Shown: positions 20,196 to 30,912, counted from the first letter of the stretch. The stretch: DNA of 64,000 nucleotides from Haemophilus paracuniculus (GCF_002015115.1 NZ_MUYA01000007.1:124001-188000); one strand, 5' to 3'. Numbers and translations: made by a program. Notes: generated by a model from the sequence alone, not told the origin.

Positions 20196-21155
20196 TTAGA
20201 AAGTTTCTTTGGCTTGTTTGGTTAATTCCGCAGGCAAGTTAATGCCTAGCTCATTTGCCGTTTTTTGGTTAATCGTGAGTTCCAACTGCTCTACTTGCTG
20301 GGTTGGAATTGAGCCAGCTTTATCGCCACGCAACACTTTCGCCGCCACTTTTGCCGTTGCCACGCCAATATCATATTGATTGACTGAATAAGCGGCTAAT
20401 GCACCTCGTTTTACCGTGTCTTTATCCGAGGCGAAAACAGGCAATTTTGCTTCCAATGCCGCTTTGTGTAAGGCTTCATAAGCGGAAACCACCGCATTAT
20501 CTTCGGAAATATAGATCGCTTGCACCTTGCCATTTAAGCTACGAGCCGCCGTACCAATGTCCGCACTACGTTGCACCGCCACTGGAACGATTTTGATCCC
20601 AGCCGTTTTGCTCGCTGTTTCTAACTCTTTCAGCACGCTCACGGAATTTGCCTCGCCTGCACTATACACATAGCCTAAGGTCGTTAAATTTGGCACCACG
20701 GTTTTGATTAAGTTAAGTTGTGGCTCAATTGGACGATGATCAGAAACGCCCGTTACGTTCGTACCGCTTGCGTCCCAAGATTTAACTAATTTCGCCCCAA
20801 CAGGATCAGTTACCCCTGAAAACACAACGGGAATGGTTTTAGTTGCTGCCACAACAGGTTGAGCAGACGGGGTGGTAATCGGAATAATCACATCGGCTTT
20901 GTCGCCCACAAATTTACGGGCGATTTGAGCGGCTGTCGCAGAGCTACCTTGTGCTGATTGGAAATCAATTTTGATATTTTTGCCTTCCACAAAGCCTTCA
21001 CGAGCCAATTCCTCGATCACCCCTTGGCGAATAGTGTCTAACGCTGGGTGTTCAACAATCGCGGTGATTGCCACATTTTGCACTTTATCTTGGGCAAAAG
21101 CACTGACAGCAAAGGCACTTAATGCAGTAACTAATAACGTTTTGCGTAATTTCAT
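20196..21155 (-). CDS. ABC-type substrate-binding protein (PF04392 / COG2984), likely tryptophan-related
   Basis: This 319-residue periplasmic protein has a clear signal peptide (cleavage after SAFA). It has the two-lobe fold of the COG2984 'ABC substrate-binding protein' family: VAITAIVEHPALDTIRQGV, ADVIIPITTPSAQPVVAATKTIPVVF, LGYVYSAGEANS, and the YSVNQYDIGVATAKVAAKVLRG C-terminal block. Members of this family in Gram-positives (TrpX) serve tryptophan uptake. No permease or ATPase gene is adjacent, so it is an orphan. The upstream region carries a near-perfect TrpR operator. The tryptophan assignment is inference from the operator plus family; binding of another ligand is possible. Confidence 0.82.
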   Translation of the reverse strand: MKLRKTLLVTALSAFAVSAFAQDKVQNVAITAIVEHPALDTIRQGVIEELAREGFVEGKNIKIDFQSAQGSSATAAQIARKFVGDKADVIIPITTPSAQPVVAATKTIPVVFSGVTDPVGAKLVKSWDASGTNVTGVSDHRPIEPQLNLIKTVVPNLTTLGYVYSAGEANSVSVLKELETASKTAGIKIVPVAVQRSADIGTAARSLNGKVQAIYISEDNAVVSAYEALHKAALEAKLPVFASDKDTVKRGALAAYSVNQYDIGVATAKVAAKVLRGDKAGSIPTQQVEQLELTINQKTANELGINLPAELTKQAKETF

Positions 21156-21188
21156 TGTGATCTCCTTTTCGATCTTGGGTTATTTTGC

Positions 21189-21222
21189 TGTACTATCTTT
21201 ACTGTACTAGCTTGATAGTACA
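21189..21222 (-). promoter_or_regulatory. TrpR operator with a second half-site
   Basis: TGTACTAGCTTGATAGTACA (21203-21222) has both TrpR half-sites of the known operator pattern, TGTACTAG...CTAGTACA, with one mismatch and a changed centre. A further TGTACTAT half-site lies at 21189-21196. It sits 34-67 bases upstream of the ATG of the binding-protein gene, where a repressor would block transcription. Confidence 0.75.
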
Positions 21223-21315
21223 AAACATCGTTAAGATATGCGAAAGCCTGATAAATAGCAATTCTTGCACGGTGCAAGCGGTTAAATTGTAGACAATCTT
21301 TACAAATTCGCCAGC

Positions 21316-21354
21316 AAAAAACAAAAACCGCTTATAGCGTTCGCTACAAGCGGT
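21316..21354 (-). terminator. sspAB terminator built from an inverted uptake signal
   Basis: On the minus strand, ACCGCTTGTAGCG and CGCTATAAGCGGT form a 13-bp stem with one mismatch, followed by a T-rich run. The 3' arm on the plus strand holds a perfect ACAAGCGGT uptake core (21346-21354). Confidence 0.85.
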
Positions 21355-21381
21355 CAGTTTGTAGCGAATTTTTAAGATCGC

Positions 21382-21792
21382 TTAAACTAATTTCAAATGT
21401 GATTTCTTTTTCGGACTACTCTGCCCTGCGTTCGTTTCAGCCTGTGCCTGATGACGAGCCAAATAGCTCTCTTCGCTATAATGCTCTTCTTCTTGGAACA
21501 TCACGCCATCGCCACTCTCTTGGGCGTATAACGCCACTGCCGCACCAAATGGAATGTAGAGATCCCGCAACATTCCTTGAAATCTCGCACTAAAACGAAT
21601 GGCTTCATCATCGACCACATACTGCCCAATTGAGCGAGGGGCGATATTAAGAATGATTTTGCCGTCTTTAATAAATTCAATCGGCACATCCACATCGGGA
21701 TAATCCGTATCCACCAACAGATATGGGGTCAAATCATTATCAATAATCCAGTTATAGTAGGCGTGATAAAGGTAAGGGCGTAACGGTTTCAT
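21382..21792 (-). CDS. sspB: SspB, ClpXP specificity-enhancing adaptor
   Basis: This 136-residue adaptor delivers ssrA-tagged proteins to ClpXP. The N-terminal ssrA-binding domain shows RPYLYHAYYNWIIDNDLTPYL and the LNIAPRSIGQYVVDDEAIRFSARFQG block. A flexible linker is followed by the short C-terminal ClpX-docking tail KSHLKLV, which matches the family. The ATG overlaps the last base of the sspA stop codon, so the two are translationally coupled. A terminator made of an inverted uptake signal follows. Confidence 0.95.
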   Translation of the reverse strand: MKPLRPYLYHAYYNWIIDNDLTPYLLVDTDYPDVDVPIEFIKDGKIILNIAPRSIGQYVVDDEAIRFSARFQGMLRDLYIPFGAAVALYAQESGDGVMFQEEEHYSEESYLARHQAQAETNAGQSSPKKKSHLKLV

Positions 21793-22433
21793 TAGTCTTT
21801 ATCGTCCATTAAATGTTTCGGGGCGGCACCGCCAACGGATTGCATAAATGAATCACGTTGGAAAACACGGTTCATATAGGCTTTGATCTGCTTACCACCA
21901 TTGCCAGGGAACTCTACGCCGAGGCTGGTCATTCGCCATAATAATGGGGCAACGTAGCAGTCAATTAAGCTAAATTCATCACTCATAAAGAATGTATTTG
22001 CCGCAAAAACAGGGGCAACGGCGAGAATATCCGAGGTTAATTGAGTAAGGGCTTTTTTACCCTCTTTCGATTCGGGATCTTTATTCACAATATCAATCAA
22101 CGAATACCAATCATTTTTAATGGTGTGCATTGTTAAACGATATTTGCCCCGTTGCATCGGATAGACAGGCATCAACGGCGGATGTGGAAAACGCTCGTCA
22201 AGGTATTCCATAATGATGTGAGCATCAAACAGGGTAACTTCACGATCAACAAGGGTTGGAATTGAACCTCTTGAATTATGTTCCAATAAATCTTCTGAAA
22301 TTGTACCTTGTGGGATATTTTCAATATCGTGCGGAATCCCCTTCTCGGCTAACACGATACGCACTTGGTGGCTATACACATCTGTTTTTTCTGAATATAA
22401 CGTCATTCCTGCACGCTTACTTGCACTCGTCAT
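21792..22433 (-). CDS. sspA: SspA, stringent starvation protein A
   Basis: This 213-residue GST-fold protein lacks GST activity and associates with RNA polymerase to alter promoter use in stationary phase and acid stress. Seen here: MTLYSEKTDVYSHQVRIVLAEKG at the start of the thioredoxin-like domain, DREVTLFDAHIIMEYLDERFPHPPL, and a C-terminal helical domain with FSLIDCYVAPLLWR. The length fits (212 in E. coli). It is coupled to sspB, as in nearly all gammaproteobacteria. In-frame ATG 22406 is an alternative start, giving a protein closer to E. coli SspA at its N-terminus. Confidence 0.94.
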   Translation of the reverse strand: MTSASKRAGMTLYSEKTDVYSHQVRIVLAEKGIPHDIENIPQGTISEDLLEHNSRGSIPTLVDREVTLFDAHIIMEYLDERFPHPPLMPVYPMQRGKYRLTMHTIKNDWYSLIDIVNKDPESKEGKKALTQLTSDILAVAPVFAANTFFMSDEFSLIDCYVAPLLWRMTSLGVEFPGNGGKQIKAYMNRVFQRDSFMQSVGGAAPKHLMDDKD

Positions 22434-22510
22434 TTTCTACTCCGATAAATTAAAAATTCTGCGGATTATACCATTTCCAACCCAAAGATAACAGCCCAAA
22501 ACCGCAAATA

Positions 22511-22536
22511 AAAAAGACCACATCAGTGGTCTTTTT
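22511..22536 (-). terminator. serS terminator
   Basis: A perfect 11-bp stem AAAAAGACCAC/GTGGTCTTTTT with an ATCA loop lies 27 bases after the serS stop. The T-run on the minus strand is part of the stem. Confidence 0.88.
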
Positions 22537-22562
22537 ATCCAAATTACATATTTAGAGGAAAA

Positions 22563-23885
<1,323 letters not shown>

Positions 23886-23913
23886 CTAAAATTTTCAGAT
23901 AACCGACCGCTTG

Positions 23914-24393
23914 TTAGCCACGGTTGGCGTTTTTCATAATCCGTTCTTTGGCGACTTTCCATTCACGATCTTTGATGTCTTCACGTTTATCGTGCAATTT
24001 CTTCCCTTTCGCCACCCCAATTTTGACCTTCGCCCACGCATTTTTCCAATAAAGGGAAAGTGCCACCACAGTAAAGCCATCACGGTTCACTTTTCCGTAG
24101 AGCGAGTCTAATTCTTTCTTATTTAACAATAACTTACGGGTGCGAGTGGGGTCGCAAACGATGTGGGTGGAAGCCATATTTAACGGCGTGATCGTGCCGC
24201 CAAATAAAAAGGCTTCGCCGTTGCGGAACATCACATAACTATCGCCGATATTCGCCTTGCCAGCTCGCAAGGATTTCACTTCCCACCCTTGCAATTCCAG
24301 CCCTGCTTCAATCTCTTGCTCGATAAAATACTCGTGTCTGGCACGCTTGTTGAGGGCAATCGTGTTTGAAGCAACTTTTGGTTTTTTTGCCAT
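23914..24393 (-). CDS. smpB: SmpB, tmRNA-binding protein
   Basis: This 159-residue OB-fold protein escorts tmRNA to stalled ribosomes for trans-translation. Motifs are [32 protein letters not shown] (the OB core), ANIGDSYV, and a basic C-terminal tail with [16 protein letters not shown] that inserts into the mRNA channel. ATG 24393 (MAKKPKV) is preferred to the ATG four codons upstream by family comparison. The substrate adaptor sspB is encoded nearby. tmRNA itself is not in this window. A USS core overlaps the stop region. Confidence 0.95.
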   Translation of the reverse strand: MAKKPKVASNTIALNKRARHEYFIEQEIEAGLELQGWEVKSLRAGKANIGDSYVMFRNGEAFLFGGTITPLNMASTHIVCDPTRTRKLLLNKKELDSLYGKVNRDGFTVVALSLYWKNAWAKVKIGVAKGKKLHDKREDIKDREWKVAKERIMKNANRG

Positions 24394-24412
24394 AATTCCG
24401 TTCAATCCAATA

Positions 24413-24447
24413 AAAAATTAGGCGTGATTTTACCTTAAATCACGCCT
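24413..24447 (-). terminator. ratAB terminator
   Basis: A perfect 11-bp stem AGGCGTGATTT/AAATCACGCCT (24420-24447) is followed on the minus strand by an AATTTTTTA tail. It separates ratAB from smpB. Confidence 0.88.
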
Positions 24448-24480
24448 GCTCGACAAATAATTACCGAAATTTTTAACAAT

Positions 24481-24780
24481 CTACCCGCTTGCTTTTGCCT
24501 GTTGTTGGGCTTTTTGACGGCGGATCTCTTTCGGATCGGCGATCAAAGGGCGATAAATCTCAATGCGGTCGCCATTTTCGACCATATCCGTCAATTTTGC
24601 AGGGCGACTAAAAATCCCCACTTTATTTTCTCGCAGATCAATTTCAGTAAATTTTTCCAACACCCCCGACTGCAAAATCACATTCTGCACGGTGGTTAAA
24701 TGTTCTAATTCCACTTTTTGCAGAAAATAACGCTCGGGGTAAGCGTAAACCACCTCAACCACTAATTTTTCAGACACCAT
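24481..24780 (-). CDS. ratB: RatB / RnfH family ubiquitin-like small protein
   Basis: This 99-residue protein of the RnfH/UPF0125 family has a beta-grasp fold. [21 protein letters not shown] and [26 protein letters not shown] are family landmarks. The function is not established. It is nearly always beside ratA. ATG 24780 lies within the last codons of ratA, giving an 11-base overlap (24770-24780), so translation is probably coupled. A short Lys/Gln-rich C-terminal tail is probably disordered. Confidence 0.88.
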   Translation of the reverse strand: MVSEKLVVEVVYAYPERYFLQKVELEHLTTVQNVILQSGVLEKFTEIDLRENKVGIFSRPAKLTDMVENGDRIEIYRPLIADPKEIRRQKAQQQAKASG

Positions 24781-25204
24781 ACACCTCTTTCGCTCGCTGT
24801 TTAAAGGCATTGACCATTTTAGCGGTCAGTTCTTGGAAAATTTGCCCAAACACCATTCCAATCATCGGGTTGGAAAATTCAAATTCCAAATACAGGGAAA
24901 TTTTGCAACTCTGCTCGTCAAACGGCTCAAATGTCCACGCCCCTTTTAACTGGCGAAAAGGGCCGTTCAATAAATTCATTTCAATTTTTTGGTTGGGAAT
25001 CATTTTATTGTGGGTGCTGAACGTTTGGCGAATCCCCAATTTTTGAATATCTAACTCGGCACTCAACGCATTTTCGCCGAGGGACAACGTTCTCGCCCCC
25101 ACACATCCCGACAAAAACTGCGGATATTGTTCATAATCGTTCACTAAACGATACATCTGCTCGGCACTATACGGCACAAGGCTGGATTGGTTTACGGTTG
25201 GCAT
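24770..25204 (-). CDS. ratA: RatA, START/COQ10-type lipid-binding domain protein
   Basis: This 144-residue single-domain START/polyketide-cyclase protein shows [25 protein letters not shown], the characteristic N-terminal helix, and the [21 protein letters not shown]-terminal helix. Relatives include eukaryotic COQ10, a ubiquinone-binding protein. The E. coli protein was also reported to block 70S ribosome association, hence the toxin name. ATG 25204 matches the family start; a longer frame would add a hydrophobic N-terminus not seen in the family. It is the first gene of ratAB. Confidence 0.88.
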   Translation of the reverse strand: MPTVNQSSLVPYSAEQMYRLVNDYEQYPQFLSGCVGARTLSLGENALSAELDIQKLGIRQTFSTHNKMIPNQKIEMNLLNGPFRQLKGAWTFEPFDEQSCKISLYLEFEFSNPMIGMVFGQIFQELTAKMVNAFKQRAKEVYGV

Positions 25205-25369
25205 AAGTAATAACAAAATAAAATTTTGAGCAAGTATAGCAAATCTTATCGCTATCCTAAACTTCAAATATGCAGTTTTAATCTAATGGGTAGATTAAAA
25301 AATTTTTTTCAAATCTACTCGCTTGGTTTATATACATTTTATTAAACTTTACCAATTTTTATAAAATTT

Positions 25370-25385
25370 AAGCAACCGTTTGCCA
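25370..25385. promoter_or_regulatory. PurR operator upstream of purE
   Basis: AAGCAACCGTTTGCCA closely fits the PurR consensus ACGCAAACGTTTGCGT, including the central CG and both GCAA/TTGC half-sites. It is 99 bases upstream of the purE ATG. The 279-base gap 25205-25483 otherwise holds an AT-rich region and a possible TATAGT -10 element at 25446. Confidence 0.72.
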
Positions 25386-25483
25386 CCCTTGCAAAATCTT
25401 GCGTTTTACGTTTAAAAATCGCTTTTTTTTTTGTAAAAGGCTTGTTATAGTACGCACCTCTTTTGTTCAATTTGAGAACCGTT

Positions 25484-25975
25484 ATGACCGCACAAATTGC
25501 CGTGATTATGGGCAGTAGTTCCGATTGGGAAACGATGAAAAATGCTTGCGAGATACTCGATCAATTCGGGGTGAGCTACCACAAGCAGGTTGTTTCCGCT
25601 CACCGTACCCCTGATTTAATGTTTGAATTTGCTGAACTCGCCCGTGAACGAGGCTTTAAGGCGATTATTGCTGGGGCTGGCGGTGCGGCTCATTTACCGG
25701 GTATGGTGGCGGCAAAAACCACTTTGCCTGTAATCGGGGTGCCAGTGCAGTCCAAAGCCTTGAACGGTATGGATTCGTTGCTCTCAATCGTACAAATGCC
25801 GGGGGGCGTGCCAGTGGCGACAATGGCGATCGGCAAGGCTGGGGCAATTAACGCAGGGTTATATGCGGTGCAGTTGCTTTCCGCCTTTGATGAAAATCTT
25901 GCCGAAAAACTGACCGCTTACCGCCAAACCATTTCTCAACAAGCTCAAGCGAGTGATGTTCAACTCTATGAATAA
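25484..25975 (+). CDS. purE: PurE, N5-CAIR mutase (class I)
   Basis: This 163-residue enzyme moves the carboxyl group of N5-CAIR to make CAIR. Motifs are [12 protein letters not shown], the active-site [10 protein letters not shown] (catalytic His), [26 protein letters not shown], and [20 protein letters not shown]. The N-terminal ATG at 25484 is chosen over one seven codons upstream because the family begins just before VIMGSSSDW. It is the first gene of the purine operon behind a PurR box and overlaps purK by 8 bases. Confidence 0.96.
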   Translation: MTAQIAVIMGSSSDWETMKNACEILDQFGVSYHKQVVSAHRTPDLMFEFAELARERGFKAIIAGAGGAAHLPGMVAAKTTLPVIGVPVQSKALNGMDSLLSIVQMPGGVPVATMAIGKAGAINAGLYAVQLLSAFDENLAEKLTAYRQTISQQAQASDVQLYE

Positions 25976-27077
25976 TCCCTTTTTGAATACCACCATCGGC
26001 ATTATCGGCGGTGGTCAGCTCGGTAAGATGATGGCACAATCGGCGAAGCGACAAGGCTACCGTGTGATTGTGCTTGATCCGCAAGCCGATTGCCCCACTT
26101 CGCAAGTGTGCGATCAACAGATTGTGGCAGGCTATGATGAGCCGCAAGCCTTACGCCAACTTGCTGAACAGTGCGATGTGATTACTTACGAATTTGAAAA
26201 TGTCGATTGCGACACCATCGCCCAAACCCTTTCCCCAACCCTCTTTCCCCAAGGGATTCGCACCTTGCAGGTTTCCCAAAATCGCTTGGCTGAAAAAGCC
26301 TTTTTAACGGAACAAAATATCCCAGTTGGGGCGTTTCAAACGGTGCGATCCGTGCAAGATTTAGCCAGTGCGATTGAAAAAATCGGCTACCCTGCGGTGT
26401 TGAAAACCACCCGTTTCGGTTATGACGGCAAGGGGCAAGTGGTGCTAAAAAGTGAGGTGGATTTAGATAAAGCTCGCCAGCTCGCCGAAAGCCAAGAGTG
26501 CGTTTTAGAGGCGTGGGTCAATTTCGAAAAAGAAGTGTCGATAATGATCGGGCGGAATTTGAACGGCGATTGCTCGATTTTCCCTGTGTCGGAAAATATT
26601 CATCTCAACAACATTCTGCATTTATCCATTGTGCCAGCACGCATTTCGCCAAGTCTTGCCGAAAAAGTGCAAGCCTGTGCCGAGAAAATCGCCAATGCGT
26701 TGAATTTAGTGGGAATGTTAGGCGTGGAATTTTTCGTGACCGAAAACGAGGTGTATGTGAATGAAATCGCCCCTCGTCCGCACAATTCGGGGCATTATTC
26801 GATTGAAGCCTGTAATTTTTCCCAATTTGATACGGCGATTGCGGCGGTGTTGAACTTGCCAATGCCGAAAATTCGCCTGAATTCGCCGGTGGTAATGGTA
26901 AACGTGTTAGGGCAACATCAACAAGCGGTTTACGCCGAAAAAGCACGCCAGCCACAGTGGCATTTCCACGACTACGGCAAGCACGAAAGCAAACACAATC
27001 GCAAAATGGGGCATATCACGATCTTAGGTGAGATCGAAGCGAGCCTGAATGCGATTACCCAAACGCAGATTTGGTAA
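25968..27077 (+). CDS. purK: PurK, N5-carboxyaminoimidazole ribonucleotide synthase
   Basis: This 369-residue ATP-grasp enzyme uses AIR, ATP and bicarbonate. [18 protein letters not shown] opens the N-terminal domain. Ligand and metal blocks include [41 protein letters not shown] (read in part) and [19 protein letters not shown]. The C-terminal block with [16 protein letters not shown] and the overall pattern resemble Streptococcus/Lactobacillus PurK more than E. coli PurK (355 residues). A perfect uptake-signal core sits inside the gene (26931-26939). It overlaps purE by 8 bases and is followed by a terminator and a GC-rich repeat before purL. Confidence 0.95.
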   Translation: MNNPFLNTTIGIIGGGQLGKMMAQSAKRQGYRVIVLDPQADCPTSQVCDQQIVAGYDEPQALRQLAEQCDVITYEFENVDCDTIAQTLSPTLFPQGIRTLQVSQNRLAEKAFLTEQNIPVGAFQTVRSVQDLASAIEKIGYPAVLKTTRFGYDGKGQVVLKSEVDLDKARQLAESQECVLEAWVNFEKEVSIMIGRNLNGDCSIFPVSENIHLNNILHLSIVPARISPSLAEKVQACAEKIANALNLVGMLGVEFFVTENEVYVNEIAPRPHNSGHYSIEACNFSQFDTAIAAVLNLPMPKIRLNSPVVMVNVLGQHQQAVYAEKARQPQWHFHDYGKHESKHNRKMGHITILGEIEASLNAITQTQIW

Positions 27078-27078
27078 C

Positions 27079-27108
27079 AGGTACAGGGTGCGTCTCTGTA
27101 CCTTTTTT
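27079..27108 (+). terminator. Terminator between purK and purL
   Basis: GGTACAG (27080-27086) pairs with CTGTACC (27096-27102), followed by six T residues, directly after the purK stop. It splits purEK from purL-D unless it is partial. Confidence 0.8.
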
Positions 27109-27120
27109 ATTTTAATTTTT

Positions 27121-27195
27121 TGCCCCCTACCCCGCCTATGGCGGCACTTCCCCCGTAAACGGGGGAAGTGGTCGAGCAAAACGAGACCGAAGAGG
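27121..27195. repeat. GC-rich intergenic repeat between purK and purL
   Basis: A block of CCCCTACCCCGCC type leads into a perfect 12-bp hairpin CACTTCCCCCGT/ACGGGGGAAGTG (27145-27170). This is followed by GGTCGAGCAAAACGAGACC, itself an inverted repeat (GGTC...GACC). Its composition is unlike the flanking genes and it resembles the shorter element after gdhA (11776-11812). Confidence 0.6.
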
Positions 27196-27237
27196 GCAAA
27201 CAAGCGGTCAGATTTTTGTAAACATTTACGAGGAACT

Positions 27238-30200
27238 ATGAATAAACGTATCTTTGTCAGAAAAAAAGCGGACTATCGTCAAGAGAGCGAGGGGTTACGC
27301 CAAGGGTTAAATCAAGCCTATCAACTCGGTTTGAATCAGCTTGATAGCTATATCATTTATGATATTTACCAAATCAGCGAGCAAACCTATCAGCAAGCTA
27401 AAACCTCAGTATTTTCTGAGGTAATGGTTGATGAGGTGTTTGAGAACCTTGATTTGGTTGAGGGCAAATACTTCGCTTATGAAACCTTGCCAGCTCAATA
27501 CGATCAACGTGCCGATAGTGCGATGCAATCGATCCGCTTGTTGGATACCCAATCCCAAGCGGTAGTTCGTTCGGGTAAAGTGATCGTGTTCGATAAAGCC
27601 TTGACCGCCGAGCAACTGGCAAAAGTGTCGCAATATCTGGTGAATCCGATTGAAGCCCGTGAAAAAGATATGCAAAGCCTTGCGTTTTCAATGGATTCCA
27701 CCCCAAAACCGCTCAAAGATTTAACGGGCTTTAACGCATTTTCTGAGGCGGAACTGACCGCTTTAAAAGCGGAAATGTCGTTGGCAATGCCCCTTGAAGA
27801 TATGCAGTTTATTCAACAATACTTCCGTAGCGAGCAGCGTGATCCGACTGAAACGGAAATTTACGTCCTCGACTGCTATTGGAGCGATCACTGCCGTCAC
27901 ACCACTTTTGAAACGGTGCTAGACAGCATTGAGATCCAATCCGCCCTGTTCCGCCAAGAAATGCAATCCGCCTTTGAGGATTACCTCGCCTTCCGCCAAG
28001 GGCTAAACAGCGAAAAACCGATTACGCTAATGGATATGGCGAGCGTGGTCGGCAAATATCATCGCAATGTGTTGCAAGATAGCACCATTGAAGTGAGCGA
28101 AGAAATCAACGCCTGTTCGTTCTTTACCACCATTGAAAACAACGGCAAGCCCGAGCAGTGGCTGATTCAATTTAAAAACGAAACCCACAACCACCCGAGC
28201 GAAATTGAGCCGTTTGGCGGCGCGAGTACCTGTATCGGCGGTGCAATTCGTGATCCGCTGTCGGGCAGAAGTTATGTCTATCAAGCAATGCGAGTGTCGG
28301 GCAGTGGCAACATTCTGCAAAAACGAGAGGACACCCTCGCCCACAAATTACCGCAAGTGGAGATTTCCACCGGCACGGCAAAGGGCAATTCCTCGTACGG
28401 CAATCAAATCGGACTGGCGACCACCTATGTGAAAGAGCTTTACGATGATTCCTATGTGGCAAAACATATGGAAGTGGGGGCGGTTGTCGGGGCAGTGAAA
28501 GTCGGCGATTTCAAACGTGAAAGCCCTGCAAGCGGTGACATTGTGATTTTAATTGGCGGTCGCACGGGGCGAGACGGCATTCAAGGGGCAAGCGGTTCAA
28601 GCGTGGTGCATACCAACGATTCCCTCGAAACGGCGTCCAGCCAAGTGCAAAAAGGCAACCCGATTGAAGAACGCAAACTGCAACGCCTGTTCCGCAACCC
28701 TGCCGTGACTCGTTTAATCAAAAAATGTAACGATTTCGGGGCAGGCGGTGTATGTGTTGCGATTGGCGAACTTGCCGAGGGGATTGAGATCCACTTGGAC
28801 AAAGTGCAAGTTAAATATCAAGGTTTAAACGCCACCGAACTCGCCACCAGCGAATCCCAAGAGCGTATGGCAGTGGTGATCGATCCGAAAGATTACGATC
28901 AATTCGTGGCAGAATGTATCAAAGAGAATATCGAATACGCCCACGTTGCGACCATTACCGACCGCAGACGATTAGAGATGTTCTACTTCGGCGAAAAAGT
29001 GGTGGATATGGGTGCCGATTTCTTAGCCACCAGCGGCGTTCGCCAGCACGCTAATGCGGTGTTAGTCGATAACGCTGCCGCAAATCCATTCCAACCAAAA
29101 CCATTTAGCAAATCGGCACTCTTAGCAGAATTAGCCAGCCTCAACGTGGCTTGTCAAAAAGGTATGGCACAACAATTTGATAGCAGTATCGGGGCGACCA
29201 CTGTGTTAATGCCGTTTGCCGGCAAACACCAATTAACCCCTGTGCAAGCCAGCGTGCAAGCCTTGCCAACCCTTTACTCAACGAGCGACACCGCCACGAT
29301 CTTAACCTACGGCTTTATCCCTGCGATTTCGCACTACTCGCCGTTCCTTTCCTCAATTTATGCGGTGTTGGAATCCCTCGCCAAAGTCTATGCGGTGGGC
29401 GGAAATAAAGAGAGCCTCTATTTTTCATTCCAAGAATATTTTGAGAAATTAGGTAAAGATCCGCACAAATGGGGCAAAGTTACCCAAGCCCTACTCGGCT
29501 CGATTTACGCTCAAAAAGCAATCGGTTGCCCGAGTATCGGCGGAAAAGATAGTATGTCCGGCACATTCAACGATTTAAATGTGGTGGAAACCTTAATTTC
29601 TTTCGCTTGTACCCCTGTCAAAATCGCCGATGTGATTACCCCAGAGCTGAAAAAAGCAGGCAACAAACTCTACTTCGTGCCAGTCGTCAAAGATGAACGT
29701 GGCTACCCAGATGTGGCGAAAACCGTGGCGAATTACGAACAAATTCATCAGCTTATCAAACAGCAAGCGGTGGTTTCCGTCTATGTTTTAGAGCAAGCGA
29801 GTTTGGCGGCTTCCCTCGTCAAAATGGCAATCGGCACCGATTTAGGCTTTACCATTCAAAGCGAAAACGCCCTTGATTTCGCCCCTGCTTCCCTTGTGTT
29901 AGAAGCCACTGGCGACTTGCCGTTTGAGTTAATCGGCGAAGTGAGCGACAGATTCCAAATCAACGGCGAAAACTTTACCCGTGGCGAGATCGAAAATGCC
30001 TATTTGCAAACTTTCGAGGCAATCTACCCGCTTTATCAAAACACGAATAAAGGCAACTGCGAAAACCTTGCCGCCCAAGGGAAAACCAAACGCTACTACC
30101 CTGAATTTGTCGAAAATGTGAAAGTGGTGATCCCAGTTTTCCCAGGCACAAACTGCGAATACGACAGCGAAAAAGCGTTCCGTGATGTGGGGGCAAGCAC

Positions 30201-30912
30201 TCAAACCGTGCTGATCCGCAATAAGCGTGAGGGTGATATTGAACAATCGATTGATGAATTGGTGCAAGCGATTGAAACCGCCCACATCATTATGTTCCCC
30301 GGTGGTTTTTCCAGTGGCGATGAGCCAGACGGCAGTGCCAAATTTATTGTGAACGTGCTGAAAAATGCCAAAGTGAAACAGGCAATTCATCAGCACCTCG
30401 CTCAGCAAAAACTGATTTTAGGTATTTGTAACGGCTTCCAAGCCTTAATCAAATCGGGCTTGTTGCCGTATGGTGAGATCCGTGATTTGGACGACAACGA
30501 TTTGACCCTCTATCACAACGACAGCCACCGTCATATTTCGACCACCGCTCGCACCCGTGTGGCGAACACCAATTCGCCGTGGACACAAGGCTTTGAGCTT
30601 AACCAAATCCACGAAGTGATTTTCAGCCACGGCGAGGGCAAATTAGTGGGCGTAGATGTGGAAAAATTCAAACATCTGACCGCTTTCCAATACTGCGACT
30701 TTGACGGCAACGCCAGCGAACACGGTAAATTCAACCCGAACGGCTCACATTATGCGATTGAGGGCTTAATCAGCGAAAACGGCTTGATCCTCGGCAAAAT
30801 GGGACATAGCGAACGCTACGGCACGGGGCTTTACAAAACCCACACAATTTCTGATCGCCAAGACATTTTCAAAAATGGCGTGGCATATTTCCAACACAAC
30901 GAGGTGAACTAA
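27238..30912 (+). CDS. purL: PurL, FGAM synthase of the Firmicute/Bacteroides clade
   Basis: This 1224-residue FGAM synthase catalyses step four of IMP synthesis. Its N-terminus MNKRIFVRKKADYR and the block FAYETLPAQYDQRADSA match the single-chain PurL of streptococci and clostridia, not the E. coli-type 1295-residue protein that begins MEILRGSPAL. Synthetase motifs include HCRHTTFE, FKNETHNHPSEIEPFGGAST and GGKDSMSGTF. The C-terminal glutaminase domain has PGTNCEYD, the nucleophile Cys in GICNGFQALIKSG, and His/Glu in the SHGEGK region. ATG 27238 has the AGGA ribosome site; the open frame extends upstream through the repeat but is not coding-like. The stop overlaps the purC start by one base. 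Confidence 0.95.
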   Translation: MNKRIFVRKKADYRQESEGLRQGLNQAYQLGLNQLDSYIIYDIYQISEQTYQQAKTSVFSEVMVDEVFENLDLVEGKYFAYETLPAQYDQRADSAMQSIRLLDTQSQAVVRSGKVIVFDKALTAEQLAKVSQYLVNPIEAREKDMQSLAFSMDSTPKPLKDLTGFNAFSEAELTALKAEMSLAMPLEDMQFIQQYFRSEQRDPTETEIYVLDCYWSDHCRHTTFETVLDSIEIQSALFRQEMQSAFEDYLAFRQGLNSEKPITLMDMASVVGKYHRNVLQDSTIEVSEEINACSFFTTIENNGKPEQWLIQFKNETHNHPSEIEPFGGASTCIGGAIRDPLSGRSYVYQAMRVSGSGNILQKREDTLAHKLPQVEISTGTAKGNSSYGNQIGLATTYVKELYDDSYVAKHMEVGAVVGAVKVGDFKRESPASGDIVILIGGRTGRDGIQGASGSSVVHTNDSLETASSQVQKGNPIEERKLQRLFRNPAVTRLIKKCNDFGAGGVCVAIGELAEGIEIHLDKVQVKYQGLNATELATSESQERMAVVIDPKDYDQFVAECIKENIEYAHVATITDRRRLEMFYFGEKVVDMGADFLATSGVRQHANAVLVDNAAANPFQPKPFSKSALLAELASLNVACQKGMAQQFDSSIGATTVLMPFAGKHQLTPVQASVQALPTLYSTSDTATILTYGFIPAISHYSPFLSSIYAVLESLAKVYAVGGNKESLYFSFQEYFEKLGKDPHKWGKVTQALLGSIYAQKAIGCPSIGGKDSMSGTFNDLNVVETLISFACTPVKIADVITPELKKAGNKLYFVPVVKDERGYPDVAKTVANYEQIHQLIKQQAVVSVYVLEQASLAASLVKMAIGTDLGFTIQSENALDFAPASLVLEATGDLPFELIGEVSDRFQINGENFTRGEIENAYLQTFEAIYPLYQNTNKGNCENLAAQGKTKRYYPEFVENVKVVIPVFPGTNCEYDSEKAFRDVGASTQTVLIRNKREGDIEQSIDELVQAIETAHIIMFPGGFSSGDEPDGSAKFIVNVLKNAKVKQAIHQHLAQQKLILGICNGFQALIKSGLLPYGEIRDLDDNDLTLYHNDSHRHISTTARTRVANTNSPWTQGFELNQIHEVIFSHGEGKLVGVDVEKFKHLTAFQYCDFDGNASEHGKFNPNGSHYAIEGLISENGLILGKMGHSERYGTGLYKTHTISDRQDIFKNGVAYFQHNEVN

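Noticed and set aside
27049..27237. Extended N-terminus of PurL
   Set aside because: The open frame continues upstream through a terminator and a GC-rich repeat; the family start and ribosome site are at 27238.
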